In this document: one piece after another, positions 1 to 8,927 of the stretch
Numbering within the stretch: position 1 is the stretch's first letter
How the letters are laid out: every line of letters starts with the position of its first letter
NCBI RefSeq assembly: GCF_013403875.1
Contig: NZ_JACBNX010000023.1
Coordinates: forward strand, 143,556 to 207,555
DNA from: Burkholderia guangdongensis
Lineage (GTDB): Bacteria > Pseudomonadota > Gammaproteobacteria > Burkholderiales > Burkholderiaceae
DNA length: 64,000 nt
Direction: 5' to 3'
Translations under genes and position numbers: made by a program
The notes under the pieces: model-generated
Databases searched by the model: none
Told to the model about the DNA's origin: nothing
The model's input: only the letters and a program-made list of their open reading frames with translations

Positions 1-243
1 CTTGTCCGGCCGATACGAAAAGCGGCCGAGCTCGATGAGCCGTTCCGGCGCGAGCGTGATGCCCGTCTCCTCGAGCAGCTCGCGCAGCGCCGCGTCGCGC
101 GGCGTCTCGCCGGACTCGCCCTGCCCCTTCGGAATGTCCCAGTGCGACGTGTCCGTCGCATGCGCGAGGAACACGCGGCCCGCGTCGTCGAGCATCACGA
201 TTCCGCATGACACGGCGCGCGGCGCGGCGGCGCGGGTCACCAC
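1..243 (-). CDS. NUDIX hydrolase, 3' end cut by the window edge
   Basis: This is the N-terminal part of a NUDIX-family hydrolase, which would cleave a nucleoside-diphosphate-type substrate with Mg2+; the substrate is unknown. The full NUDIX box is visible (G-x5-E-x7-R-E-L-x-E-E-x-G-I, read as GQGESGE...RELLEETGI), preceded by SCGIVML and DIPKG, as in Ap4A-hydrolase-like members. I chose the tandem GTG codons at 243/240 as the start because the conserved frame has no upstream ATG. An ATG at 296 with a strong AAGGAG site lies in another frame and ends after 19 codons at a TGA overlapping the GTG, so either start coupling or a 1-nt indel is possible. The C-terminus lies left of the window. Confidence 0.8.
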   Translation of the reverse strand, partial: MVTRAAAPRAVSCGIVMLDDAGRVFLAHATDTSHWDIPKGQGESGETPRDAALRELLEETGITLAPERLIELGRFSYRPDK

Positions 244-374
244 GCGGCGCCGGCCCGGATGGCCGAAAAGGAATGGGGAAAGTCGGCTGCCGCCATCGGA
301 TTCTCCTTGGCTGATGCCTTGCTGATGAACGGCCGGCCGTCGCGTCGCGCGACCGGCGAGCAACCATAGCACGC

Positions 375-1769
375 TCAGCGCGGCGCCTGCGCGGAATCGG
401 CCCGGTAGCCGTCGGTCAGCGTGTTCAGGAACGCGATCACGTCGCGGATCTCGGCCGCGTCGAGCGCGGGCGCGTCGCCGGGCTTGCGGTCGAACGGCGG
501 CTCGTCGTTCACGTTCGACCAGTAGCGCCGCGGCAGATCGTCGAACTTGCGCACCCGGCCGTGCACGACCGGATAGAACTTCTCCGGATGAATGTCGCGC
601 TCGACGTAGAAGCGCATCACGTCGTCGAGCGAGTGATAGATCCCGTTGTGGAAGAACGTCTTGCGCAGTGCGACGTTGCGCAGCGACGGCGTGCGGAACA
701 GCCCGCAGTATTCGGCGCGGCCCTTCAGGTCGGTGCGCTCGGGCCCGCACGCGCCGAGATCGTAAAAATCCGGATCGCGATTGACCGCCAGCGCGCGGTT
801 GCGCGGCACGCCGATCGCGATCAGCCCGAAATCGCTGAACTGCGGCGGCGTGCCGTCGAGCGCGCGCCGGCTGATGTGGCAGCTCGCGCAGTTGCCCTTG
901 CGCTCGTCGTCGAACAGCTTCAGCCCGCGCTGCTCGGCCGGCGTCAGCGTCGCGCGGCCCGCGAGATACGCGTCGTACTTGCTCGTGTACGGCGCGAACA
1001 CGTCCGGCGCCTGCTCGAACGTCTCGAGCGCCCGTAGCACCGCGTCGAATGTCGCCGCGTCGTCGTCGAACACGCGCGTGCCGAACACCGCGCGGAATTC
1101 GTCCGCGTACGGCGCCGCGCGCACCGCGCGCGCCACCCGCGCGGGGGAGCTGTTCATCTCGAACGGCGACGTCAGCGGCATGCGCGCCTGCTGCGCGCCG
1201 CGGTCGACGCGCCCGTCCCAGGTCAGCCCGCCGGTCGGACCGTTGTCGATGCTCTCGTCGCCTTCGTCGTCCGAATCGTGGAAATGCTCGGTGAACGGCG
1301 GCACGCCCTGCAGATACTTCAACGACGGCACCGCGCGAAAGCCCTGCCGGCGCAGGTCGTCGCCGCCGAACTGCGCCGACAGCGCGTTCGGCGGCCCGTA
1401 CGCGTGATCGGGGCTGTGGCATGTCGCGCACGCCTGCCGGCCCGAGCCCGACAGCGACGGATCGAAGAACAATGCGCGGCCGAGCGCCGTCATCCGGCGC
1501 ACGCCATCGTAGACCTGCGCGCGCGTCTGCGGCCGGTCGACCTCGACGATCGACCCGACGGGCGGCTCGGCGGGCGGCTCGGCCGCGCGCGCGGCCTGCA
1601 CGGCCTGCACCGCCGGCAAGTCGCGCACCTCATGCACCTCATGCACGTCATGCACGTCGCAGCCGGAAAGCGGCGCCAGCACCGCGAGCGCGGCGGCGAG
1701 CGCGAGCGTCCGCGCGGCTTGCCGCCACGGCCGGACGGCGGCGGGACGTTCGATTGAAAAAGCGCGCAT
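375..1769 (-). CDS. Di-haem cytochrome c peroxidase (MauG/CCP family) lipoprotein
   Basis: A 464-residue periplasmic di-haem peroxidase that would reduce H2O2 or oxidise a partner using c-type haems. Two haem sites are visible: C114-x-x-C117-H118 and C294-x-x-C297-H298, spaced as in bacterial CcpA/MauG proteins. The N-terminus has a hydrophobic stretch and lipobox L-S-G-C with Cys37, so it is probably a lipoprotein. Just after the Cys a 9-bp repeat encodes a V-H-(D/E) run. It is divergent from the phosphoesterase at 1945 and shares its 175-bp upstream region. The family is clear; the true partner (peroxide or a protein substrate) cannot be told from sequence. Confidence 0.9.
   Translation of the reverse strand: MRAFSIERPAAVRPWRQAARTLALAAALAVLAPLSGCDVHDVHEVHEVRDLPAVQAVQAARAAEPPAEPPVGSIVEVDRPQTRAQVYDGVRRMTALGRALFFDPSLSGSGRQACATCHSPDHAYGPPNALSAQFGGDDLRRQGFRAVPSLKYLQGVPPFTEHFHDSDDEGDESIDNGPTGGLTWDGRVDRGAQQARMPLTSPFEMNSSPARVARAVRAAPYADEFRAVFGTRVFDDDAATFDAVLRALETFEQAPDVFAPYTSKYDAYLAGRATLTPAEQRGLKLFDDERKGNCASCHISRRALDGTPPQFSDFGLIAIGVPRNRALAVNRDPDFYDLGACGPERTDLKGRAEYCGLFRTPSLRNVALRKTFFHNGIYHSLDDVMRFYVERDIHPEKFYPVVHGRVRKFDDLPRRYWSNVNDEPPFDRKPGDAPALDAAEIRDVIAFLNTLTDGYRADSAQAPR
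1625..1660. repeat. 9-bp tandem repeat, 4 units, in the peroxidase N-terminus
   Basis: Four near-identical copies of GCACCTCAT run head to tail. On the coding (minus) strand they give a V-H-(D/E) stretch directly after the lipobox Cys, so copy changes would only lengthen the tether to the membrane. Confidence 0.85.
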
Positions 1770-1944
1770 CGTCGATCGTTGTCTTCAGGAAAGGATTGAA
1801 AGGCGGCGCGAGTCTATGTCAATCTCGTGAACAACGGATGACGACGCGGCGACCGCTTATTGAAAGTCGGCCTACATTTCCCTGTCAAATCGTTCCGGCA
1901 GAATCGGCGCATTTTCGATCACCACGCGACAAGAGAGAACAACG

Positions 1945-3525
1945 ATGCAACACGCCTGGATTCGCTTCACGCCGCTCGCGATCGCCGCGGCCATCGGGCT
2001 GTCCGCCTGCGGCAACGAAGAAATCGCGCAGCAGAACCTGTCGGCCGTCAAGAACGTGGTCGTCATCTATGCGGAGAATCGCAGCTTCGACAACCTGTAC
2101 GGTCACTTCCCCGGCGCGAACGGCCTCGCGAACGCGACGGCCACGAGCACGCAGCAGAAGGACCGCAACGGCGCGCCGCTGCCGACGCTGCCGAGGATCT
2201 GGGGCGGCCTGACCGCGAAGGGCGTGAGCCCGGCCGTCACCGAGGCCATGACCGCGAACCTGCCGAACGCGCCGTTCGCGATCGACGATCCGAACGGCTT
2301 CGCGACGTCGATGAACGTGACGACGCGCGACCTGTATCACCGCTTCTACGAGAACCAGATGCAGATCGACGGCGGCAGGAACGACATGTTCGCCGCGTGG
2401 GCCGACTCGGGCGGGCTCGTGATGGGCCACTACACGTCCGATCCGGCGACGCTGCCGCTGTGGAAGATCGCGCAGCAGTACACGCTCGCCGACAACTTCT
2501 TCATGGGCGCTTTCGGTGGCTCGTTCCTGAATCACCAGTATCTGATCTGCGCGTGCGTGCCGGTCTACCCGAACGCGGACAAGAGCCCGGCCGCCGGCTC
2601 GATCTCGGCGGTCAACGCGGACGGCACGTCGCTCGCGGTCGCCGCGAACTCGCCCGCGTCGGCGCTCGACGGCCCGCCGAAGTTCGTCAACTCCGGCAAC
2701 CTGACGCCCGACTTCCACGCGGTCAACACGATGCAGCCGGCGTACCAGCCGAGCGGCAACAAGCCGCCCGCGAACGGCGACCACGCGCTCGCCGATCCGG
2801 CGCTGCCGACCACGCTGCCGCCGCAGACGCAGCCGACGATCGGCGATCTGCTGACGCAGGCCGGCGTGTCGTGGGCATGGTACGGCGGCGCATGGGGCGA
2901 CGCGCTGCGGGCCGCGCAGAAAGGCGAATCGGGCGTGATCTACGGGCCGAACCTGACGTCGCCGAACTTCCAGCCGCACCACCAGCCGTTCAACTACTAC
3001 GCGAACCAGGCGCCGGGCACCGCGAGCCGCGCCGAGCACCTGCTCGACGGCGGCACGGACGGCGCCGCGTTCATCCAGGCGATCGATTCGGGCAAGCTGC
3101 CGCAGGTCGCGTTCTACAAGCCGCAGGGCAACCTGAACGAGCACTCGGGCTATACCGACGTGCAATCGGGCGACCGCCACATCGCCGACCTGATCGCGCA
3201 TCTGCAGAAGAGTCCGCAGTGGAACAACATGGTCGTGATCGTCACGTACGACGAGAACGGCGGCATCTGGGATCACGTCGCACCGCCGAAGGGCGACCGC
3301 TGGGGCCCGGGCACGCGGATTCCGGCGATCATCGTGTCGCCGTTCGCGAAGCGCGGCTTCGTCGACCACACGCAGTACGACACGGCGTCGATCCTGCGCT
3401 TCATCACGCGCCGCTTCGGGCTGCCGCGCCTCGCGGGGATCCAGGCGCGCGACGACGCGCTCGTCGCGAACGGCGGCCAGCCGATGGGCGACCTGACCCG
3501 CGCGCTGAACCTGTCCGGCCGGTAA
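1945..3525 (+). CDS. Phosphoesterase (acid phosphatase AcpA / phospholipase C family) lipoprotein
   Basis: A 526-residue exported phosphoesterase of the PF04185 family, which includes AcpA acid phosphatases and bacterial phospholipases C. The N-terminus is a lipoprotein signal (lipobox L-S-A-C, Cys22). Family motifs are the early YAENRSFDNLYG segment (metal and catalytic region), the mid-protein GGSFLNHQYLICAC and the late TYDENGGIWDHVAPP followed by IPAIIVSPFAK. The protein lacks the Tat signal and extra C-terminal domains of haemolytic PlcH/PlcN, so an acid phosphatase is the better guess. The ATG at 1945 follows a purine-rich AAGAGAGAA site. It is convergent with bcsR; two hairpins fill the 85-bp gap. 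Confidence 0.85.
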   Translation: MQHAWIRFTPLAIAAAIGLSACGNEEIAQQNLSAVKNVVVIYAENRSFDNLYGHFPGANGLANATATSTQQKDRNGAPLPTLPRIWGGLTAKGVSPAVTEAMTANLPNAPFAIDDPNGFATSMNVTTRDLYHRFYENQMQIDGGRNDMFAAWADSGGLVMGHYTSDPATLPLWKIAQQYTLADNFFMGAFGGSFLNHQYLICACVPVYPNADKSPAAGSISAVNADGTSLAVAANSPASALDGPPKFVNSGNLTPDFHAVNTMQPAYQPSGNKPPANGDHALADPALPTTLPPQTQPTIGDLLTQAGVSWAWYGGAWGDALRAAQKGESGVIYGPNLTSPNFQPHHQPFNYYANQAPGTASRAEHLLDGGTDGAAFIQAIDSGKLPQVAFYKPQGNLNEHSGYTDVQSGDRHIADLIAHLQKSPQWNNMVVIVTYDENGGIWDHVAPPKGDRWGPGTRIPAIIVSPFAKRGFVDHTQYDTASILRFITRRFGLPRLAGIQARDDALVANGGQPMGDLTRALNLSGR

Positions 3526-3530
3526 CGGCG

Positions 3531-3552
3531 CGCGCGGGTTCGATCCCGCGCG
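3531..3552. terminator. GC-rich hairpin after the phosphoesterase
   Basis: An 8-bp perfect stem (CGCGCGGG / CCCGCGCG) with a 6-nt loop starts 5 nt after the phosphoesterase stop. There is no T-tract, so the terminator role is inferred from position between convergent genes. Confidence 0.4.
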
Positions 3553-3560
3553 GCGCGTCA

Positions 3561-3589
3561 CGACGGGGCGGCTTCGGCCGCCCTCGTCG
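3561..3589. terminator. Bidirectional hairpin between phosphoesterase and bcsR
   Basis: A 12-bp stem with one bulge (CGACGGGGCGGC / GCCGCCCTCGTCG) closes on a stable TTCG tetraloop. It is the second of two hairpins in the convergent gap. No T-tract follows on either strand, so this is likely but unproven as the end of the bcs transcript. Confidence 0.5.
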
Positions 3590-3610
3590 GTTGCGCAGGC
3601 GGCGCGCGCG

Positions 3611-3781
3611 TCAGCCCCGCAGCCCCATCAGCTTCGCGAGCAGCGGCCACTTGACGAGCGCGTCGACGTACTCGCGGCGCGCCTGCTCGTCGACGTAGCG
3701 CGCGGGATCGAACCCGGGCGCATGGCGCGCGAGCCCGGTCACGTCGTTCGGCTGCGCGAGGCGCGCGTCGCCGTCATTCAT
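3611..3781 (-). CDS. bcsR: Cellulose biosynthesis small protein BcsR
   Basis: A 56-residue protein beginning MNDGDARLAQ. Its C-terminal half (REYVDALVKWPLLAKLMG) closely resembles the end of E. coli BcsR/YhjR (ALKRWPLLAEF). In E. coli BcsR works with BcsQ at the inner-membrane synthase complex and is needed for assembly and stability. Here the ATG overlaps the bcsG stop (ATGA), so translation is probably coupled. In enterobacteria bcsR heads the operon beside bcsQ; here it is the last gene, separated from bcsQ by bcsA and bcsG. It is easily missed because of its size. The role is inferred from the family. Confidence 0.75.
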   Translation of the reverse strand: MNDGDARLAQPNDVTGLARHAPGFDPARYVDEQARREYVDALVKWPLLAKLMGLRG

Positions 3782-5328
3782 TTCTCGTCGATCCATACGC
3801 CATCCGGAGTGCGTACCGCATAACCGGCGCCGGTCAGCATCGTCACGGTGCCTTCGTTCTCGCCGACCATCTGCGTGCGCGGCAGGTCGGCCGCGTATTG
3901 CGACAGCGTCACGCCCGGCTTGAACGGGCTGTTCGACACGAGGTTCGACAGCAGCTGCGCGAGCGCGAGGAAGCTCGACGGCGCGTCGATCACCGTGGTC
4001 GGCCCGTGGCTGCCCGGGAAGCCGACGAGCCGCACGCCGACCGGCACGTGCACGATCCGCGGCGTCGGAATCTCGCGCAGGCCGGCCACCTGGTTGCTGT
4101 CGCCGCGCAGCGCCGCGCCGTGCTCGGGCACGAACACGATCACCGCGCGCCGCCCCGACGCCGCGATCAGGTCCGCGAGCCGGTCGACGTCGCTCATCAG
4201 CCTCGTCGCGCGCAGCGGATACGAATCGATGCTCGACATCGTGCTGCCGACCACGCGATTGCCGTCGTGCAGGCTGATCGTGTTGTAGTACAGCGCGACC
4301 GGCCCGGACGTCGACGCGCGATGCGCGTACCAGTTCGCGAGCGTCGCATAGTCGTCGCGGATCTCGGAGCCGTCGAACGCGTGCATCGCGACCGGCGCGT
4401 CGGTGTTCGGCAGCATCGGCGCGTCCGGCGCGCCGATGTTGTCGTGCACGACCTGCAGGAAATTGTCGAAATGGCCATCGTGGTTCAGCAGCGTCTGCAC
4501 GGTATAGCCCGCCTGCGCGAGCTGCGAGAACAGGTAGCACTGCTGCGGCGCGCGCTTGTACAGGTCGTCGTGCGCCTCCTGCCCGCAGCTCGCGCGCAGC
4601 ACGCGGATCGCGGCCGGCCCGCTGTAGCTCGCGGCCGAGCTGAAGTTCGTGAACAGATAGTCGAAGTGGCTCAGCATCGGATGGTTGCGGACCTTCGCGG
4701 CGTCGAGGTCGTCCCACGCGAGCGAGCACACATGCAGCACGATCACGTCGAACTGCGCGGACGAATCGCCGGACAGATGCCCGAACGACACCTGCCGCTG
4801 CGATTCCTGCGCGCGGAACGCGCCGAGCGCCGCGTTGCGGTCGGCGCTCGGCGCGGCCTGCTCGGCAAGCGCGGACGGCATGCCCGCCGACTGCGCGCCG
4901 CGCGCGCTCAGCGCGGTGCCCGCCTGCCACAGCGGCATCGCGGCGAGCGCGATCAGCACGAACGTCGACACGCGCACCCAGCGGTTCACGACGAAGTACG
5001 CGACGAGCGCGAGCGCGACGCCGATCAGCAGCGCCGGCGGCAGCACGCGCGGCAGGATCTCCATCCAGTAACGGAAGCTGAACGTGCCGACCTCGTGCAG
5101 CGCCTCGACGAGCCGCGCGAGCGGCGGCAGATGCGCCTCGCGATGGACGAGCGGCACCGCGATCGCGAGCGCGACGACCTGCCGCGCGATGCGCAGCGAA
5201 CGCCGCCGGATCGGCGCGCTCGCCGCGAGCGCGGCCGCGAGCGCGAGGTTCGCGAGCCAGATCGGCGACAGATGCCCGGTCGCGAACAGGTAGAACTTCA
5301 GGATGAAATACAGATTCCAGAACGTCAT
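3778..5328 (-). CDS. bcsG: Cellulose phosphoethanolamine transferase BcsG
   Basis: A 516-residue inner-membrane enzyme that transfers phosphoethanolamine from phospholipid to cellulose in type II bcs systems. The first ~160 residues hold several hydrophobic segments (FWNLYFILKFYLFATG onward). The periplasmic catalytic domain begins near HVCSLAWDDL and includes the nucleophile segment AASYSGPAAIR (the Ser in SYSGP matches the E. coli nucleophile), followed by RASCGQ. Later Zn-site segments are NTISLHDGNRV and FVPEHGAALRGD. It lies 25 bp after bcsA and its stop overlaps the bcsR start. Length is close to the usual ~550 residues. Its presence predicts a modified cellulose rather than plain cellulose. 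Confidence 0.92.
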   Translation of the reverse strand: MTFWNLYFILKFYLFATGHLSPIWLANLALAAALAASAPIRRRSLRIARQVVALAIAVPLVHREAHLPPLARLVEALHEVGTFSFRYWMEILPRVLPPALLIGVALALVAYFVVNRWVRVSTFVLIALAAMPLWQAGTALSARGAQSAGMPSALAEQAAPSADRNAALGAFRAQESQRQVSFGHLSGDSSAQFDVIVLHVCSLAWDDLDAAKVRNHPMLSHFDYLFTNFSSAASYSGPAAIRVLRASCGQEAHDDLYKRAPQQCYLFSQLAQAGYTVQTLLNHDGHFDNFLQVVHDNIGAPDAPMLPNTDAPVAMHAFDGSEIRDDYATLANWYAHRASTSGPVALYYNTISLHDGNRVVGSTMSSIDSYPLRATRLMSDVDRLADLIAASGRRAVIVFVPEHGAALRGDSNQVAGLREIPTPRIVHVPVGVRLVGFPGSHGPTTVIDAPSSFLALAQLLSNLVSNSPFKPGVTLSQYAADLPRTQMVGENEGTVTMLTGAGYAVRTPDGVWIDEK

Positions 5329-5353
5329 CGAGACGACTCCATCGTGATCGGTG

Positions 5354-7894
5354 TCAACGGCGCGCGCGGTCGAGCGCGAGCACGGCCCGCACGCGCGTCG
5401 ACACGCCCTTCAGCAGGTGCGCGTAGCCTTCGACGCCGACCTGCAGCACCGCCTTCAATCCCTCGAGCGGCGTGTTGCCGCGCTCTTCGACGCGCGCGTC
5501 GCGCCAGTGCAGCCATGCGTCCGCGCGGCCGAACGTGCACTGCACGAGCTCGCGCTCGGCGTCGAGCGACAGCGCGTCGAAGCGCACGCCGACGTGCGTC
5601 GCGCTCACGCGGCACACGCGCACCGGGAAGTGATACGGCCGGTCGCCACGGTTCATGCACACGGTCAGCGTGTCGCCGATCGCGAGCGCGAGCCCCGGCA
5701 CCGCGTCGAGCCCGAGCCCGCCCGCCGAGTAGTCGCTCGTGAAACACGCGGCCGTCGTGCCGTCGGCGAGCAGCAGGGTCGCGGGCACACGCATCGCGAT
5801 CCGGTGCGTGACGCGCACCTGCTTCGCCTCGCGCGCGACCGCGAGCGCCGCGCCGAGCATCAGCACGTTGTAGAGGGTCCAGCTCATCGTCATCAGAATC
5901 GTCGAGGTCTCGTCGGCCTGCTCGACCACGAGCCGCCAGAGGCCCGCCGCGATCGCGACGAGGTTCAGCGCGAGCAGCACCAGGTACGGGCGCGACGTCA
6001 TCCAGTCGGTGTAGCCCTCGTCGATCTTGCCGCCCTTGTCGGTCACGTTGAACTTGCCGTGCTTCGGGCTGATGAACGCGACGGTCGTCGGCAGCGCGAT
6101 GTACCACGCGAGCACCGACTCGTACACCTCCGCCCAGAACGAATGGCGGAAGCGCCCCTGCATCCGCGCGTTCGCGATATTCGCGAGCACCATGTACGGC
6201 AGCACGTAGCTCGCGAGCGCGACCGCCGATGCGTTGATGAAATACAGGTGGAACAGCAGGTACGCGAGCGGCATCGTCAGGAAGATCAGCCGCGGAATTC
6301 CGTAGAAGAAGTGCAGCATCGCGTTGCCGTAGCAGATCCGCTGGATCAGCCCGAGCCCGCGTCCGAGGAACGGGTTGTCGATCCGGAAGATCTGCGCCAT
6401 GCCGCGCGCCCAGCGCGTGCGCTGCTTCACGTGGCCCGCGAGGCTCTCGGTCGCGAGGCCCGCCGCCTGCACGGTCGGCAGGTATGCGGACGTGTAGCCG
6501 CGGCGATGCAGCTTCAGCGCGGTGTGCGCGTCCTCGGTCACGGTCTCGACCGCCACGCCGCCGATCTCCTCGAGCGGCCCGCGCCGGAGCACCGCGCACG
6601 AGCCGCAGAAGAACGTCGCGTTCCACAGGTCGTTGCCGGACTGCACGAGCCCGTAGAACAGGTTGCCTTCGTTCGGCACCTCGCGGAACGTGCCGAGGTT
6701 GCGCTCGAACGGATCGGGCGAGAAGAAGTGATGCGGCGTCTGCACGAGCGCGCATTTCGCGTCGCGCAGGAACTCGCCCATCGTCGTCTGCAGGAACGAG
6801 CGCGTCGGCACGTGATCGCAGTCGAAGATCGCGATGTATTCGCCGTGCGTCTTCGCAAGCGCCGCGTTGATGTTGCCGGCCTTCGCGTGCCGGTTGTCGT
6901 CGCGCGTCAGGTAGTCGACGCCCGCTTGCACCGCGAACGCCGCGAACTCGGGACGCTTGCCGTCGTCGAGGAGGAACACGCGCATCCTGGCCGCGGGCCA
7001 ATCCATGCTCTGCGCGGCCAGCACGGTCGGCCTCACGACCGACAGCGGCTCGTTGTAGGTCGGGACGTACACGTCGACGGTCGGCCACGTATCGGGATCG
7101 GCGGGCAGCGGCACGATCGGCCGGTCGAGCGGCCACGCGGTCTGGATGAAGCCGAGCACGAGGATCAGCCACGTATACGCTTCCGCCGCGTACAGCATCA
7201 GCCCGACGATCGTCTCGATCCCCCCGCGGAAATCGAGCGTCTGCGTGGTGCGCCACCACACGTAGCGGACCATCGCGAGCAGCGCGAGCGACGCGAGCGC
7301 GAGCGTCGGCATGTGGCCGGGCAGCCGGCGGATCGCGAGCGCGAGCAGCGCGACGATCACGAAAAACGCGAACTGCGCGCCCGGCATCAGCGGCGACATC
7401 CCGGCCGCCGCCCACATCACCGCGCCGACCGTCAGCAGCAGCGGCGCGAGCCAGCGCCGGCGGCCGACGCGGTGCGCGCGCGCGTCGATCCACGCACCCC
7501 AGCGCGCCCACGGCAGCGCCGCGAGCGCCGCGCCGATGCGCCGCTCGAGCGCGTGCAGCGCGCGCAACGGCGGCGCCATGAGTGCGATGAGCGCGGCGAG
7601 CCGCGCGAACACGTCGCGCGCCGCGCCGCGCCGCTCGCGCGGCGGCCGCAGCCACGCGCGCCATAGCCATTCGTTGACGCTGAGCGGCTGCAGCACGCCC
7701 CACTCGGCCGCGACGCGCAGCAGCACGACGCGGACTCCGCGCCGCGCGCGGTCGGGCCGGCCCGGCGCGGGCGGCTGGAAGAACAGCCGCACGATCCAGT
7801 CGAGCAGCGTGTGATCGGCCGGCACGCCGAGGCCGAGCGCGAGCCAGTCACGCACGCGGCGCGACGCTGTGTGGAGCGGGCGCGCGCGCGTCAT
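5354..7894 (-). CDS. bcsA: Cellulose synthase catalytic subunit BcsA (UDP-forming)
   Basis: An 846-residue processive GT2 glycosyltransferase that polymerises UDP-glucose and extrudes the chain across the inner membrane with BcsB. The signature residues are present: DDGKR near 309, DCD near 357, TED near 452 and QRTRW near 490. The C-terminal PilZ domain has both c-di-GMP motifs, RIAMR (RxxxR) near 695 and DYSAGG (DxSxxG) some 25 residues later, so activation by c-di-GMP is expected. Multiple membrane segments flank the GT domain. The ATG at 7894 overlaps the bcsQ stop as ATGA, which fixes the start; the frame stays open upstream but only antisense to other genes. Confidence 0.95.
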   Translation of the reverse strand: MTRARPLHTASRRVRDWLALGLGVPADHTLLDWIVRLFFQPPAPGRPDRARRGVRVVLLRVAAEWGVLQPLSVNEWLWRAWLRPPRERRGAARDVFARLAALIALMAPPLRALHALERRIGAALAALPWARWGAWIDARAHRVGRRRWLAPLLLTVGAVMWAAAGMSPLMPGAQFAFFVIVALLALAIRRLPGHMPTLALASLALLAMVRYVWWRTTQTLDFRGGIETIVGLMLYAAEAYTWLILVLGFIQTAWPLDRPIVPLPADPDTWPTVDVYVPTYNEPLSVVRPTVLAAQSMDWPAARMRVFLLDDGKRPEFAAFAVQAGVDYLTRDDNRHAKAGNINAALAKTHGEYIAIFDCDHVPTRSFLQTTMGEFLRDAKCALVQTPHHFFSPDPFERNLGTFREVPNEGNLFYGLVQSGNDLWNATFFCGSCAVLRRGPLEEIGGVAVETVTEDAHTALKLHRRGYTSAYLPTVQAAGLATESLAGHVKQRTRWARGMAQIFRIDNPFLGRGLGLIQRICYGNAMLHFFYGIPRLIFLTMPLAYLLFHLYFINASAVALASYVLPYMVLANIANARMQGRFRHSFWAEVYESVLAWYIALPTTVAFISPKHGKFNVTDKGGKIDEGYTDWMTSRPYLVLLALNLVAIAAGLWRLVVEQADETSTILMTMSWTLYNVLMLGAALAVAREAKQVRVTHRIAMRVPATLLLADGTTAACFTSDYSAGGLGLDAVPGLALAIGDTLTVCMNRGDRPYHFPVRVCRVSATHVGVRFDALSLDAERELVQCTFGRADAWLHWRDARVEERGNTPLEGLKAVLQVGVEGYAHLLKGVSTRVRAVLALDRARR

Positions 7895-8718
7895 CTGCCG
7901 TCTCCGGCGCGCGGGCCGAGCCACGCATCGAGCCAGTTCGCGACGCCGTGCAGATCGTGCGATGCCTGCGAATGCGGAACGTCGTCGAAGATCCAGCCGC
8001 CGCGCGCGAACGACTCCGGCACGGCCGCGTCGTGATGCACGCGCACGTCGAGAATCGCGGACGGGCCGGCCGCCGCGCGCAGCATCGCGATCGCGTCGCG
8101 CTGCATGTCGCGCGCCGGGTTCAGCCGGTTCACGACGATCCGCAGTTCGACACCGGCCGCGCGCAGCGCGTCGATGCGCGCGGCGATCGTCACGCACGCG
8201 GCCGGGTCCGGCGGCGCGACGCACAGCACGAGGTCCGCGCAGCGGATCGCGTGCTCCGCGTGCTGCGACGGATAGCGGGCCGCGTCGATCAGCGCGACGC
8301 CGTGCGCGACGGCGTTGCGCTCGTTGTTATCGTCGGTGTTTTCATCGTCGTCGGCGTTCTCACCGCCCGGCAGCGCGATCTCGCCGAGCGCGCGCGCGAG
8401 CCACCGCAGGTCGGCCGCGAGGCGCGCCTCGCACGTCGCGACACCCGCCGCGTCGACCTGCCCGTACGGGACGAACAGCACGCCGTCGGCGCTGCGCCAC
8501 GTGTGCGCGTGCCACGGCTCCCCGCCGCCGGCAAGCGCGGCCGCGAGGCCGGATGCGGCCAGCGTGTCGAGCCCGAGATGCGCGCCGAGCAGGTTCTGCG
8601 GATCGAAGTCGACCGCGACGACCGCGCGGCCGCGACGCGCGAGCAGCACCGCGAGCGCCGCGCACAGCGTCGTGCGGCCCGCGCCGCCGGTCGTCGACAC
8701 GATCGCGACGGTCTTCAT
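7891..8718 (-). CDS. bcsQ: Cellulose biosynthesis ParA/MinD-like ATPase BcsQ
   Basis: A 275-residue SIMIBI-class ATPase of the BcsQ family, which in E. coli joins BcsR, BcsE and BcsF in a cytosolic scaffold that positions the synthase at the cell pole. It starts MKTVAIVSTTGGAGRTT: the loop has the MinD/ParA shape, but the usual final Lys is Arg15 and the signature Lys before GG is Thr. E. coli BcsQ also deviates here (GGVGTTT), so this is a family trait and not damage. VDFDPQNLLGAHLG forms the next switch region. The start overlaps the bcsF stop and the end overlaps the bcsA start, both as ATGA. Confidence 0.88.
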   Translation of the reverse strand: MKTVAIVSTTGGAGRTTLCAALAVLLARRGRAVVAVDFDPQNLLGAHLGLDTLAASGLAAALAGGGEPWHAHTWRSADGVLFVPYGQVDAAGVATCEARLAADLRWLARALGEIALPGGENADDDENTDDNNERNAVAHGVALIDAARYPSQHAEHAIRCADLVLCVAPPDPAACVTIAARIDALRAAGVELRIVVNRLNPARDMQRDAIAMLRAAAGPSAILDVRVHHDAAVPESFARGGWIFDDVPHSQASHDLHGVANWLDAWLGPRAGDGR

Positions 8719-8927
8719 CGCGTGCCCTCCGGATCGGTCTCGCCCGCGCCGGGCAGCAGGCGCCCGCGCAGCGCGACGGGCACGAGCTCGCACGGCACCG
8801 CGTCGTGGCGGTCGAAGCGGCGCGGCGCATGGAAGCCCCGGCCGAGCCCCAGATGCTGGATCACGATCCAGACCGGCACCGCGATCGCGATGCCGACGAC
8901 GAATCCGATGAAGACGATCTCGATCAT
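8715..8927 (-). CDS. bcsF: Small membrane protein in the BcsF position
   Basis: A 70-residue protein with one hydrophobic N-terminal segment (about residues 2-23, IEIVFIGFVVGIAIAVPVW) and a basic and acidic tail. Size, topology and place between bcsE and bcsQ match BcsF, the short inner-membrane anchor that recruits BcsE to the synthase complex. Sequence similarity to E. coli BcsF is weak by eye, so the call rests mainly on context. The ATG overlaps the bcsE stop and the stop overlaps the bcsQ ATG, so it sits in a tightly coupled chain. Confidence 0.7.
   Translation of the reverse strand: MIEIVFIGFVVGIAIAVPVWIVIQHLGLGRGFHAPRRFDRHDAVPCELVPVALRGRLLPGAGETDPEGTR

Noticed and set aside
1880..1890. 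CTGTCAA upstream of the phosphoesterase as a Pho box
   Set aside because: Only one half-site is present; the expected second CTGTCAT-like half 11 bp away is not recognisable.
5325..7703. Long open frames antisense to bcsA (and similar frames opposite most genes)
   Set aside because: At ~70% G+C, antisense and shifted frames stay open by chance; these are Arg/Ala/Pro-rich, lack family motifs and overlap genes with clear motifs.
7891..7894. Short start/stop overlaps in the bcs operon as sequencing errors or frameshifts
   Set aside because: Each overlap is a clean ATGA or TGATG joining two complete families, which is normal translational coupling.
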